From Morchella semilibera (lineage: Eukaryota; Ascomycota; Pezizomycetes; Pezizales; Morchellaceae): a DNA stretch of 64,000 nucleotides. Position numbers and translations under genes: made by a program. The DNA lies in NCBI GenBank assembly GCA_009192285.1, contig CM018605.1, positions 2,893,247-2,957,246 of the forward strand, in the 5' to 3' direction. A model generated the notes under the pieces. The model was not told the DNA's origin. It did no database searches and worked only from the letters and a program-made list of their open reading frames with translations. Positions 36,261-47,464 of the stretch are shown one piece after another (position 1 is the stretch's first letter; every line of letters starts with the position of its first letter).

Positions 36261-37989
36261 AGTTGAGTGGCTTTGCCAATATATTTTTCAGTTGTTGTTT
36301 TCCGGAGAGGATGTAATGAAAAAAGCTTAGAGCGAGGCTGGATTGTCCTCAAGCAACACTCACGAGGTGGCATGCCTCGCCTTGCTAGCCACTAGTGTAT
36401 AATTGACATTCTAATATGTAATGGACAATTTTGACCATAACCCTAACCCTTACAAACTAAGCACACGCATGAATGTAGGGCAAACATTCCTTTATCTCTC
36501 GGGTGTCTCTCCCATGCTTCAGCGCCAGAAATTTGGCTATAGCAATGTTAGAGTAGCAGCTACAGTCACGACTAACTACATGTATGCTATGCATGTGACG
36601 TGGTTTCTTTTCAGAATTGGACTTATCGATAGGTCTTCATCCTCAGCCAGAGCTGTGTGCCGTTGATTGATTGGCGCCACAGGAAAACTCCTTCCAAACA
36701 CAACCTCGTATGGCGTTTTTTTTATTGCACTCTGCCACAGGTTGTGGTAGCCGTGGGACAGTAAAGAGGGGTGGTAAAGATAGGCGGAATCGCCGTAGGA
36801 GGTACGAAGAGAGGCGAGAACGTTGTATAGTACTATTGAGTATGAACATAGGTGGGAGCGCCGAGTGGAGCGTCGAGTGAAAAGTATAAAGTGATCGACA
36901 CAGGCAAAATGCCACTATCAAATAAGTGTGCTGGGAGCAACCCACCCGTGAAGATAGGGTGAAAGTACGGCCTTAAATATGGAGAGAGACGAGAATGGCT
37001 TATGATGTATCTCGTTAGGTGCTATATTGATTGGCGAAGATGCCAGATGGGGTATGAGGTCAAGCGGGGGAGTATCGAGGGGTAGGCCATATATGGAGAC
37101 AGGCGAAAACGCGGCTTCACCAGAAGCTACACAGGAGGGACGAGGAGGGAGAGGGAGAGGGTAGGGAAAGGGGGTGAAATGAGGTATCTTCCTTCACCTT
37201 AAGATTGACATGTCTGTAAATTATCTTCCGCCGGAGATAGACTAGTGACAGTGCGGGTGGTACTGCTAAAAGAAGCTAAAAATCTGCCATGCATGTGAGA
37301 TCAAAACCAACCTAACCACCCACCAGGAACCCGCAGTACGTTCCCGCACTCTTGGCGCACCCTTGGTGCTCCTCTTTGCACCTAAAGCGTAGCCTCGCAC
37401 CTACTAGCACCTTCGCCCCTATGAATCTACTAACTCTAGCGACTCCGCTCCAGAGATTCCAACAATTCCTAGCTACCCCACTATTATCGATTCAGGGACT
37501 CTAATGAACCTAGCAGAGTGACGCTAGCACAAGCTTCCCTACTGCCGCGACTCCAGAAACTCCAGCGCCTGCAGGGACACAACTTGTCCGCTCCCTGGCA
37601 TAGTGACTTGCGCCGGGGAGGACGGCTTGCTGATGCAGGGATTGAACCAATGACTCGCAGTTCCAGCGATACCCAGCGATACTACCAGCTACCCACTACC
37701 AGCGATTCCAGGGACTACAGCGATCCAGGCAGTAAACCTGGTACCAGTAACTACAGCGATTCCTGGGACTGAGCCAGGGGAACCCAGCAGAGTGATGCTA
37801 GTAGGAGATCCCGTATACTACCGACTTTTAACTTTAGCGACTCCACCGATTCCACAAACACTAACCAAATGTCCTGTCCTAGGTTGTTGCTGAACCCGCC
37901 TAATGGCTTGGAACAATAACTTTCCGACACCCTCCATTTCCTATGTTGGTCTCTGGAATGTGATATCGGTCGCTTCAGTATGATATCGG

Positions 37990-38110
37990 GCCCTGGATTG
38001 TGGTTTCGGGGTCCGAAATATGATGTCAAAGCCCGAATTAATAAACCTTAATTTATTTTTTGTATGTAGATTGGACTCCGACAGCTCCCCGACAGCTCTC
38101 TGACAGCCTC
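37990..38110. repeat. dispersed repeat, copy 1 (pair with 43390-43510)
   Basis: The series gtccgaaa...tgat(a/g)tc...cttca/aatttatttttt...gactccgacagctccccgac appears in the same order at about 43400-43505. Confidence 0.55.
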
Positions 38111-38499
38111 CCGACCTCCGTCAGCAGCCTCTTTGACGTCGGAGAGCTCTCAATACCTCCGCAAAAGGATCTCACCAAGAGTCGGAGCGATATAGCTCCA
38201 GCCTCTCCGGTAGCTGGGGTGAGTGGAGCGGTAGGAGGGTTGGGTGCGAGCCTAGTGCTTAGCATAGCACGAACTAGCGTAAAGGTTGAACGCTAGCGAA
38301 GGTTTTCCGAACTTTAAATATCCCCGGCAGGTATCTCAGGGTTTTAAAATATCTCCGAACCCCGAGACCCCCCGAGAGCCCCCCCCAACTCACTCGGACA
38401 CTTGTCTACACCAGACTTTCCCCACACTACATGTACTTTATTGTGTCTCAATCTACTATGTATTGAACTGTATCAACTGGTAGCCTATTGTAACATGTA

Positions 38500-38690
38500 T
38501 GATAGTTGAATGCAATAATGCAGGACAGTCAAATATAACGATCCAGGTTGGATCCCGACTCTTCTTTTATCTTTAACTATCGAGTAATCTCAGCAGTAAA
38601 ACCGTAAAGTGGGACTGGAGGTACATTCGCCGATGCATTATATGGATGTATTCTTTCACACACGTAAGACGATAGGGTGCATTTACTACT
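38500..38690 (+). repeat. fragment of the GATGCAT/tRNA-like element
   Basis: A B-box-like GGTTGGATCCCGACTC near 38553-38568, then a T-rich tail, GTGGGACTGG and GCCGATGCATTA, as in the 3' half of the 4047-4200 module. No TIRs seen here. Confidence 0.5.
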
Positions 38691-39037
38691 TTAGTGTACG
38701 AGCCTTGGCCAGCGACAGAGACACAGGTTTCAGGCAGTTAGGTGGTTAGATATATATCAGCATGGTCGCCTATGTTTCGACTGCAACACATCTCTGTTCT
38801 TCGTTCAATCAGTTTCGTAGTTGTCCCCAAAGTAGCTTTAGTGGATGGGAATTCTCTAAATGAATATCCCTTAAGCTGTCATATGCTGACCCTTTTTGTT
38901 GTAGCCACAAGCTACAGCAATTACGGATGAGAGATTCACCCATATCCAATAATTTGATAAGGATGTCAACAAAGCCACACCTTGGCCCCCACAAATAGTC
39001 TCAACATTTTAACTGACAGCTTAAGGTACAAAATAGT

Positions 39038-39129
39038 GTTTCCGGACTCATGATCAACTACCATTGCATATAAAAACACGCCAAGGCTACTATCCTGTAT
39101 AGCATGCAATAGTAGTTGGGTCCGGAAAC
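39038..39129. repeat. 92-bp inverted-repeat element (hairpin)
   Basis: The left arm GTTTCCGGACTCATGATCAA and CTACCATTGCAT pairs with the right arm ATGCAATAGTAG, TTGGGTCCGGAAAC (one 4-nt gap). About 28-30 bp of stem with a 35-nt loop. MITE-like. Confidence 0.65.
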
Positions 39130-40488
39130 GTCATGAACCTATGAGCAGATGCCTTCTAAGGCCATTTTGACACCTCCTCACTCGGACACTCTAGCGGGCA
39201 TCATTTTTCACATTTCCCATACAAAAAGTCTTATAAAAGACATCAAATCATGCATTAACTGACCTACTCTCAGGTAAAAGCATTCTTGTCTCTTTTCCAA
39301 CACCTTTACTGATGCCTTTACCTGCTAAAGGCATAGGTTTCCGATGTTTCGGGTTTCCGCCGGAAAAATCCAATGAAGCCATGTTTTTGGATCTCAAGAT
39401 AGTTGGGCCCTCAAACAAAATATTTCAATGGTGGTTAATTGGTATTTTAGGAAGGGGATGGGCATGAGGGTATGGTAAGTCCCTAGTAAGTCGGTAAGTG
39501 TGTGCTACTGTATAATTTGGTAGCATCACAGTTCAGGGTAAGTACTGTGATAGGTTTGTTTCCTCCCACCCTTTGCTTTTGCATTTTTTTTTGAAATGAC
39601 TATTCGAACCCCCGCCCCCGCACTTCTCCCGCACCGAGCCATTCCCTGCCACCCATAGTCCACAGTGTAAGAAGCTCTATCCCCCCCGCTCAAATATATG
39701 CAACAAGAACTGTAACACCTTTGGTATCTGGTATCAAGGGGCTTGTAATAGTTGGGGAATATAATGTAATTTTGGTAGATCCATTGTTAGGCATATGCAA
39801 GCAGAATCTTCTGGCTTGATGCTCCTGGTGTAATTGTAGGATGCATATGTTCTATGATGATTTGTTTCATTGGCGGTGGTGAAGCATCACCGATGGCCAA
39901 AACTTATCCCCCCCGGCCTTGTGCATACGCCCGAAATGGGTGACAGAAGCTTGACAAACAGAGGCACCAGCAATGCCCGTTGGTAAAGTCGTAAAGTCGT
40001 CCAATTTCCCTTAAACGACTTTCCCTCCACCCAAATATAATGCATTCCCGACGACCTTACCGAATATTTTTGATATTTTCCGGATACACATTTCCGTGCG
40101 CTCTAGAGACAGTTAACGTAGGAAACATTTTAATGGCTTCAGTACCTCTTCTCAACCAATCGTGGTTGACTGTCCGATGGGGTGTTCAAGTGGCTAGGGA
40201 GGTCTGGCAGGACGAAACATGATGTACTACCTATCCATATGAAACTTATGCTTGGTATCCGACGACGAAAAAATTGACCTACAGTTCTATGCGGGCACGT
40301 GACCTTTCGCCTTATCGGGTGATTCTAAATCGAACCGATCGTGTCGACTCTGTTATCTCCCGGTGGCTTAGTCATGTGTAACAGCTCGTGGCTTTGTGTG
40401 GTGTGTTCGCCCCGGATAAACCACCTCCACTTTCATTACTCACTCATCACACACTCTCACTCTCTCACACACCGTACTGAGCGCCGCC

Positions 40489-42689
40489 ATGCCTGAAGTA
40501 GCACCCCCACATACATACACGTACTTATTACTAGACCAAGTACTCTACTTATTCTGTTAGACACCCAAATCCAGCCCTTCCGACGCGCCAGAACGAACAA
40601 AGACTGCCCCGTATTTCGGGGGAGTACACTTCAGACAATGGAGTATTATGGATTTTTTAAGGCATGCCGATGCCGAGATTAAGTCTGATCTACCGGCACT
40701 TACCCGCGATTATCTGGCGAGTTTGGAAGCAATCATCAATAATCCCCCCGATGAGAACCACAAGAAAGCAGCAATCAAGTTGTTAAACAAATATAGAAAT
40801 GTGAGTTGTGCCCCGAAAACATGGGGCTCTTTTTTTTTTAGATCTGGCCCCCTGTCCAAGACGATCTCACTCCCCCCCCCCCCCAACCGGGGCACAGATG
40901 GCCTTCGTCGTCTGTCTGTTGTTCAAGGCGGTCTTCTCCATGCATGCACGACACTTCTAGCCGATCCGACGGATACATCGGAGCTCAGATGGCCTTCGTC
41001 GTCTGTCTGTTGTTCAAGGCTGTTGCATTCTCATGTGTGGACGGGCTCTGCTGACCCGGTTTGGGGGGGGGGGGTGCGGATTGGCGGCACGCGACTGCAC
41101 TGACGCCTCTCAGGGCGGAGACGATCAAGTTATTAGGACGGCGGTCTCCCAGGCTCCTATTTTTCATGGCGATCAATATAATGTCAATGTCGATGGCCAT
41201 GGTACGTTTAACATCGACAAGACTAGAAAACACCCCCCATCTGAAAATCCCAAGTGTCCCCCGAAAAGAGCACGAACTGGCCAGAGGGCTACCTACTCGG
41301 CGGAATTCAAGCGCACCTGGAAAGACATGAACGACTCTCGAAAATGGCTCCTTCCGAGTGGCCGTTATGTGGAAGACATTTTATACGAAAATTTTCGAAA
41401 TCACCCTTTCGAATGTGCCGCTCATTCCTGGGTGATTGATACTTCAGACGAGTCGGCTAAGGCCTGTTTTGATGAAGGGGAATGGGAAGTCATTCACAAA
41501 AAGATTCCACTGTTGCCAGAGCTAGAAAAGTGGTTTTTGGATGCAGCCTTGGGGTATGAGAAGGTATGTTTAAATGCAATAACCGTTTTGTATTTATATG
41601 CTAAGCATTTCGAACAGTTCAATACCGCCGATGATCTTCTCAAACACATAAATTGTACTCCGTTGTTCACGCCAGAGGAGTATGACGGCCTCAATACCGA
41701 TGAACGGGATGGGAGAAGGTGGCTTAGGGAATCAATCTCCACATGGTGCGAACCGCCACTCATACCCATCACAGAGCCAGCTAACCTTATACGCTACTTC
41801 AGGTGTGGGCTTTCTCCCTCTGATTTCACGAGGCCCCATCTGGAGAATTGGTATATTTGTAGCTTTTGGAATCACGTTTTTGACCGCTGTATGAAAACGG
41901 TTCCTGGCAGCTATATGAGTAGGCACGTTTGGTTGTCTAGCCGTATGAACAAGCCGAGGGCATGAACTGACAACGAACCAGGGGAGAAACAATGTCGTCG
42001 GGCACCTCTGATAGGTGGAAGTCATATAACCGGGACCGCACGAAACGTAAGCTTGTTGGACACCTTTATGATGGGGTCTTGCTCGTCGATGGCCACGAGC
42101 TCGGCGTAGCCGAGCATTCCAGGCAATACACACCTACTCATAATCATAAGTGGGTTCAGGACACACTGAAGGTTGTGAAGGCCCTCCATGACATGTTATA
42201 TACGTTGCAGTCTAGGGGGTCGCCGCTCCGTCTGTCGATGGGCTACAGGTTGATGGGCTACAGGTTGTTGGGATTGTCGTCGCGGGGTGGCATTGCCAAA
42301 ATTGGCGAATGTCTATTGCAGAGGGGTATACGTGCCTATTGATTGGCCACGACGTACAGGAAGTTCCCAGCGACTACAAGCGGGTCTTTCTATTTATAGA
42401 GCTTTTGACCACTTTCTGGCTGCACAGGGTCAGTTGTTTCGCTATATTATGCAAACCCTCCCCCCAACTCCCAATACTAACGAAAGGCTTATAGGGTGTG
42501 GTAAAGTCCTGCAAGGCACTGCTGGACACTCCTAGCTCCTTAACCGCCGCTCAAAAAGCCCAGCGCTTGATCAACCGTTCGAGGCAGCCAACGACGGCCC
42601 TGAAAGGCGTCACCATACCCAGATCAGTGAAGACTGATGGTAGTGCCAACGAATTATCCAGTGAGGGCAACGGCAACATAACGGATTAG
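40489..42689 (+). CDS. multi-exon gene of unknown function, one probable frameshift
   Basis: Proposed exons: 40489-40497 (MPE), 40561-40800, 41114-41942, 41987-42428 and 42495-42689. Introns have GT..AG ends; the last has a perfect TACTAAC branch site. A 54-nt in-frame segment at 41566-41619 (GTATGT..CAG) may be an extra intron. The protein would be about 560-570 aa. Visible blocks: a helical N-terminus (MDFLRHADAEIKSDLPALTR), a basic linker (PKCPPKRARTGQ), then WLLPSGRYVEDILYENF, HSWVIDTSDE, LPELEKWF, and after the fourth intron GHLYDGVLLVDGHELGVAE, TLKVVKALHDML, LQVVGIVVAGWH, YKRVFLFIELLTTFW. This order matches a repeated family of uncharacterised fungal proteins I know only by pattern. Near 42219 a G5 run needs one extra base to keep the frame. 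The short first exon and the 41943-41986 intron are the weakest calls. Confidence 0.5.
40867..41078. mobile_element. inverted-repeat insertion within the second intron
   Basis: A run of 13 C plus AACCGGGG (40872-40892) and its inverse, ACCCGG plus 12 G (41054-41074), bracket about 210 bp inside a 313-nt intron; all other introns in the window are under 105 nt. Between them a 34-bp sequence is directly repeated (40896-40929 and 40987-41020). Looks like a small MITE with C-rich ends. Confidence 0.5.
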
Positions 42690-42950
42690 AAGGGTCACCC
42701 TAAACCATATCCCCTCGGTGCATAGCTAGCCTTTAAGTAGTCTACTGTCGCCTTTAGTCCCCCGAGGATGAGTTATCAGAATTTTTGGTATCTAGGGGTT
42801 TTGCAGATTTTGACTTCATTGTCATACAGAATTTCAACCTATACCTTTAGGCTGCGGTAGTGGGAGGCAAAATCTTTGACCACTTCTGACGGATGGAGCC
42901 GGAGATACATGCCTAGGCGGAGGCAGAGGTGGTGGCCGGGGCGGGGCGGC

Positions 42951-43008
42951 GGGGACGGGGACGGGACGGGGACGGGGACGGGGACGGGGACGGGGACGGG
43001 GACGGGGC
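42951..43008 (+). repeat. GGGGAC hexanucleotide repeat
   Basis: About nine tandem GGGGAC units with one shorter unit. On the plus strand this G-rich tract could form G-quadruplexes. Confidence 0.85.
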
Positions 43009-43174
43009 AGAGAGGTGGTTGAGGAGAGGAAGACGCGGAGTAGAGGAGAGCAGATCCCTGTGCCAAGACCGTAGGAGCCATATACTAGTCCTAAATAAGC
43101 CTAATGTACTTATATACACTCTTGCTACATTAGTCTCGTACCCATCCCTGTTCTGTTGTGGTTAATATATTCCG

Positions 43175-43340
43175 GTCGCAACTCAATATGCCTCAATACG
43201 CCGGATTCCTTACTGTCCCGTACGAAATCCTCAGGATTTTTTTTTTTACTGCAAAATCAAATCAATTTGCTATCCCGGATTTTTTGCTATCCCGTACGAA
43301 ACCCTTAGAATCTCGGCAATCCGGCATATCGAGTTGCGAC
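43175..43340. mobile_element. 166-bp inverted-repeat element (MITE-like)
   Basis: Ends GTCGCAACTCAATATGCC (43175-43192) and GGCATATCGAGTTGCGAC (43323-43340), one mismatch. Inside, the string atcccgtacgaaa(c/t)cct is duplicated in direct orientation (TCCCGTACGAAATCC and TCCCGTACGAAACCC). No clear target duplication. Confidence 0.65.
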
Positions 43341-43389
43341 TATAGTAGGGTATCTTTCCGACATCTGTCGGAATACCTAAAACCCGACA

Positions 43390-43510
43390 CTCCCATTTCC
43401 TCCGATACCGGAGTCCGAAACGTGATATCGGGTTTAATTTTCATGCTGGGGGCTAAAAAAACTTCATTTTTTGAATTTAAATTAGGCTCCGAAAGCTCCC
43501 CGACCCCCGC
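43390..43510. repeat. dispersed repeat, copy 2 (pair with 37990-38110)
   Basis: Shares gtccgaaa, gtgatatcggg, ttcattttttgaattta and ggctccgaaagctccccgac-like blocks with 37990-38110. Confidence 0.5.
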
Positions 43511-44749
43511 TGGTATTCCAGGGGAAGGGACTGGTACATACAGAGTTTATTGAACAAGAAATATCGATGGGTCTGGGGACGAGACTAGTGCTGCATATAG
43601 TTTTTGGATATTTATTTTTTCATATGAATCGAGTCAATTATAGTAATAGCAAATATCAGATTTCTTCATATCTAGAACTGTATTGGCATTTTTCCTTCGA
43701 TATCAGCTGCCGGCCGGGCCCATTTATCAACATCTAAGATTAATACAGTACTCGGTAAATCAACAGAACTGGACAGTTGGCCATGCTGAGTTACGTCCAA
43801 CACCCAACACACTCCCTCTCAAAGACGAGCATAGAAAAGATGAAACCCCCGGTCACGACCAGCTCCACCGTCCGATATATCAGAATTAACTGCTATACGA
43901 ACTCAAATATCGGTATTGGACCCCTAAGAACTTGTGCAAGCAAAGAGCACTTTATTAAGAAATAGAAACCAAGATAGAATATGGTGAAGCTATATTTACA
44001 TACTCCGTCCAGGGGCTTTGACGATTGATCAACATAAATAGATTGGACAGTATATATATATATAGCCATCCGGCCCTCCCCGTACCCGAGGTCTAGGCCT
44101 AGGTAATAAAATCTATGCGGACAACTAGATATTGAGGTCAGAAAGGGTTTTATATTTCCTGACTACAGCCGAGGCAGAGGCCGCACTTGTATGATATATT
44201 CTGCTTATCGTGGCTATTCTGATTCTTGTGGCCATGATGGTTGTATCACTTGCGGCACGGCAAAGTTACATGTATTATCGGCACCATTTCCCTACATGCA
44301 CTCAATTGTTACAGTTCGCCTTGAGCTATCTGAGTAGGTATCCATCGCCCATCATCAAAAGTCTGACCCAGAAAATGTTCATTTGGTATGACTTCACCAA
44401 GAGATCTTGTGATATATATATGTTACAGCAAATAATGAATCTCCCGTACAAATGTAATTCCCCGGTTATGGGAGGTCAGTAGTGACGCCCGTGAGATAAT
44501 ATACATTTCCAACCTAGCCTCCCTCTTTTTCCCTTCATTAGCTGGGAAAGTTCTGATCTATGGGCGGCTCAGGCTTGGGTAGGCCTAAGGTGATCTACAG
44601 CAAAGTCTCAAAGTCTACAGTAAAGTCCTAAAATGGCACGTACGATACGCTTTAGCCGTTTATAGGGGGTAGAACAAAGCCAAACTAGTAACAGCAAAGA
44701 CGATGCCTTTATACCGAGAGTCTTTAATTTTTCTATGTCCTGCGTTCCC

Positions 44750-44849
44750 TTAATACCATTTGTGACTGGAGTCTCCCGAGTCTCCTAACAGGCTCCTGAG
44801 TCTCCTGAGACCCAGAAAATCTCAGGAGACTGGTGAAATCCTGCTGATG
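44750..44849 (+). mobile_element. MITE of the 137-bp family, truncated
   Basis: Runs from ACCATTTGTGACTGGAGTC to CTGCTGATG; the CATCAGCAA end is missing. Interior GTCTCCTGAG motifs are diverged. Confidence 0.65.
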
Positions 44850-45017
44850 AATTTTAGGGAACTCTCTCGAAGGGACGTACATGTATTTATAGGGGCCTTC
44901 GCGCCTCTCCAACCCCCCCACAATTCCAATTCCCGTCAGTTGAACATTTCATATAGCGGCCATTGGCCCCTCTCTAGTTCCCGACAGTTTTACCTTCATG
45001 TGTCACTCAATATCCCC

Positions 45018-45098
45018 ATCAGCAAGCTTTATAACTTATATCTGGAGCCTCCTGTGTCTCCTAATAGTTCCCTGAATTTCCATCAGCAAACTACCATT
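45018..45098 (+). mobile_element. two abutting fragments of the 137-bp MITE family
   Basis: CATCAGCAAG at 45018 starts a diverged fragment; a second CATCAGCAAACTACCATT start lies at 45081. Both are cut short, suggesting internal deletion or nested insertion. Confidence 0.55.
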
Positions 45099-45756
45099 GG
45101 ATTTGGGTTTCTCTTTTGGGTATTCGGGTTTCTATGGTTTCTGTTACATGGAATATGAATCATCTTTGGACAGGGGTTAGAACTACTATATATATTCGGC
45201 TATGGGTCTCTCCTTTGCCTTTTCATCTCTTTCTTTCCTTACGCGTTCCTCCTATCACCAACCCTCGAGTATAGGGTCTTTAGTCTTATTTATCTTTAGG
45301 AATATATGAAATGTTTCTATACTTTAGTTTCGCTTGTCATAGCTCCAAGGACAACGTGATCCTCTTGCAACCCTTAGCATAACTTTGTCCCGCCTTTCGA
45401 CTTCGTACCTTGTTCTCATTCCTCGTCTCTCGTCCCTCAGCTTCGTACCTCGTCCTCGTCCCTCGTCTCCCGACTTCCGCATTTCGTCTTCGTTCTTCTC
45501 CCTTGTCCCCCGTCCCTAGTCCTTTGACCCGCGTCTCTTACGCCCCGTCTCCCGTCTCTTGATCTTTGGTTTCCCCACTTAGATCCTCATTTCGCCTTGG
45601 TGATGAACCTTGACTAGTTTAGTTTGTCTTCGCTTCACTCCGTAACAGTACAATAGGAGGTGACTGAGCGTGGCCAGTGGTGACTGGGCATGCCTGGGGG
45701 TGATTAGGTGTGGCTCAGTATGACTGAGCATAACTCTAACTACATGAGTAACATTG

Positions 45757-45882
45757 TGTCTGTCTCCTAATACTTTTTGGGTTTTAGGAGAGTCAGGAGA
45801 CTGTCAGTAGACTGTTAGAAAACTTGGGAGACTGTCTGGAGACTCAGGAGGCTCCAGACATAAGTTGTAAAGCTTGCTGATA
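45757..45882 (-). mobile_element. MITE of the 137-bp family, diverged
   Basis: GTCTCCTAA at the left, several (A/G)GGAGACTG units, then CCAGACATAAGTTG and GCTTGCTGAT at the right. Same orientation as copy 1. Confidence 0.65.
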
Positions 45883-46409
45883 TATATATCGTCTTGTCAG
45901 GACATATAATGATTTATATTCAAGTTGCGCGCCCTATCATGATATATATTATTCTATCAGTATACATATTTCACCAGGAGCATACTATTACGGGGAATCT
46001 AGATCTACTCGGAGACAAATAAAGATCATGACGCAGATGAGGTCAGCGGTTACAGCTAGTGTAACGGTAGCAGAATGCAGCGAACGGCCAAAGTGAACAC
46101 CAGGAAGCAAAGCAGGTGAGGCGAGAATTGTAGGAGAAATATAGGCAATATTATGAGGTTGGACTTGATAGGCAATCTTCGAGCGAGACTATGGTAAACG
46201 GTGAACTATTGACTGTGAATAGGATATATTTTTATGTATTAAGATGACAGAAAGACGAGACAGAGAAGAAAGGAAGAAAAAGATAAAAGAAAACGTTTAC
46301 GCTTGCTATATAACACCCTTCTCCTACAGTCCGATCTGATTCATTCATCATGCAATAGAATCCATGGAAACCTCCTCCATAATCATAACACCCAATAACT
46401 GAGCCCACC

Positions 46410-46547
46410 CATCAGCAAGACTTGATTTGTCTCCTGATGTCTCCTGAACCTCAGGAGATTCAAAAAATATCCAGGAGTCTTGGGAGACTCTCAGGAGATA
46501 CAGGAGACTGTTGGGAGACTCCAGACACAAATGGTAGTTTGCTAATG
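46410..46547 (-). mobile_element. 138-bp MITE, copy 5
   Basis: CATCAGCAAGACTTGATTTG at the left, TTTGCTAATG at the right, flanked by CC on both sides. Inserted into the compound repeat, so younger than it. Confidence 0.8.
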
Positions 46548-46705
46548 CCTTCTTCTTATGTATAGTATTACAAATCCACTATACAACTGAAGCCCATAAA
46601 AACCATGACGACACTTTACGTTGCCCACCATCTCGCAACCGAGCCCCTCATCTCTTATTTCTGTTAGATTTCTTCATTACTCTAATGATCCTGGGTGTAA
46701 CGAAG

Positions 46706-46769
46706 TAGCAGGCTCTTGAGTCTCCTGAGGTCTAGAAAGTCTCAGGAGACAGGTGAAATCTTGCTGATG
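46706..46769 (+). mobile_element. MITE of the 137-bp family, 3' fragment
   Basis: AGCAGGCTCTTGAGTCTCC through TCTCAGGAGAC to TCTTGCTGATG; the first half is missing. Confidence 0.6.
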
Positions 46770-46944
46770 AAAGTGACATGCCGGTACTTCAGCTGGAACA
46801 ATTTTAGTCACTCCAGCTGCTTGTGAACCAATGAGGGTCTTCGATTCCAGCTGAAATCTGGATGTTTGTGATGTAGGGGTATAAATGAGTATAATACTGT
46901 TCCACTTCACCAAGTCTTGGCGCTTCTTTACATACAAAAACAGG

Positions 46945-47090
46945 CAAATCCAATCTCTTATAACTTTTTAACAAGACAAGATATCAAAAATCTGTGAAAT
47001 CAAAATTTCTATCATATCTATATCTACAATTTCATTTCACAAATTTTTGATATCTTGCCTGGTTGAAAAGTTATAAGCGATGCAATTTTT
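46945..47090. repeat. long inverted repeat (hairpin)
   Basis: The left arm (about 46945-47006) contains TTATAACTTTTTAACAAGAC and AAGATATCAAAAATCTGTGA. The right arm (about 47027-47090) is its inverse with a few mismatches. Arms of about 50-60 bp, loop about 20 nt. A potential MITE or a source of double-stranded RNA. Confidence 0.75.
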
Positions 47091-47464
47091 GTGACCTTTA
47101 AGCTGCGCCGCACCATAATCGGTATATATCCAGTGCGAAAGATAACTTCACTTTTTGAGCCCAAAACATGCAGAATTATCATTTATTTTCCCCGTACCCA
47201 GGATAGATTACCGTGTCACCATACAAATCGATGTATCCTAGGGTACAACTGCTGGTGACACTGGCCCGGCCCAGTCCTGACTGGGTCTACATACCCCGCC
47301 AATCTAGGGTTAGGGGTAGTTTAGAAAATCCGACCTCGTCTAGTGTGCCATGATTATTATTACTTAGTCCTCATACTTTGACCACGAAATCTACTGTCCC
47401 AGTTCGCCTCAAGCTTCTCAAGCCACTCAGGGGTCAATAACACGCCCGGAATCAAGTGCCGAGC

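Larger units (their letters stand above)
36261..40488. other. gene-free stretch
   Basis: No supported gene. Includes low-complexity AGCGATTCC/CCAG-type sequence (about 37550-37800), a dispersed repeat at about 37990-38110 matched at 43390-43510, a fragment of the GATGCAT/tRNA-like element (about 38500-38690) and a hairpin at 39038-39129. A CT/CA-rich leader at about 40430-40488 precedes the next gene. Confidence 0.55.
42690..44749. other. gene-free stretch with small repeats
   Basis: No supported gene. Contains the GGGGAC array (42951-43008), the inverted-repeat element at 43175-43340 and the dispersed repeat at 43390-43510, all listed separately. Confidence 0.55.
45099..46640. repeat. compound repeat related to 51770-52330 and 21490-22119
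   Basis: The left part (about 45105-45280) matches 51780-51965: ggtttctatgg(t/g)tttctgttaca, a TATATATA stretch, tctttctttcct/ttctttctcttt, ttacg(c/t)gttc(c/t)tcct. The right part (about 46240-46640) matches 52190-52330 and 21780-22030: gaaag motifs, a ctatata core, tggaatccatggaaac/gaatcccatagaa and catgacgacac. Between them lies C/T-rich low-complexity CTCGTCCC sequence (45400-45560). Class unknown; could be old retroelement ends. Confidence 0.5.

Noticed and set aside
44210-44482. 90-codon frame with a hydrophobic N-terminus
   Set aside because: No family resemblance, no introns or promoter signal, and located among repeats.
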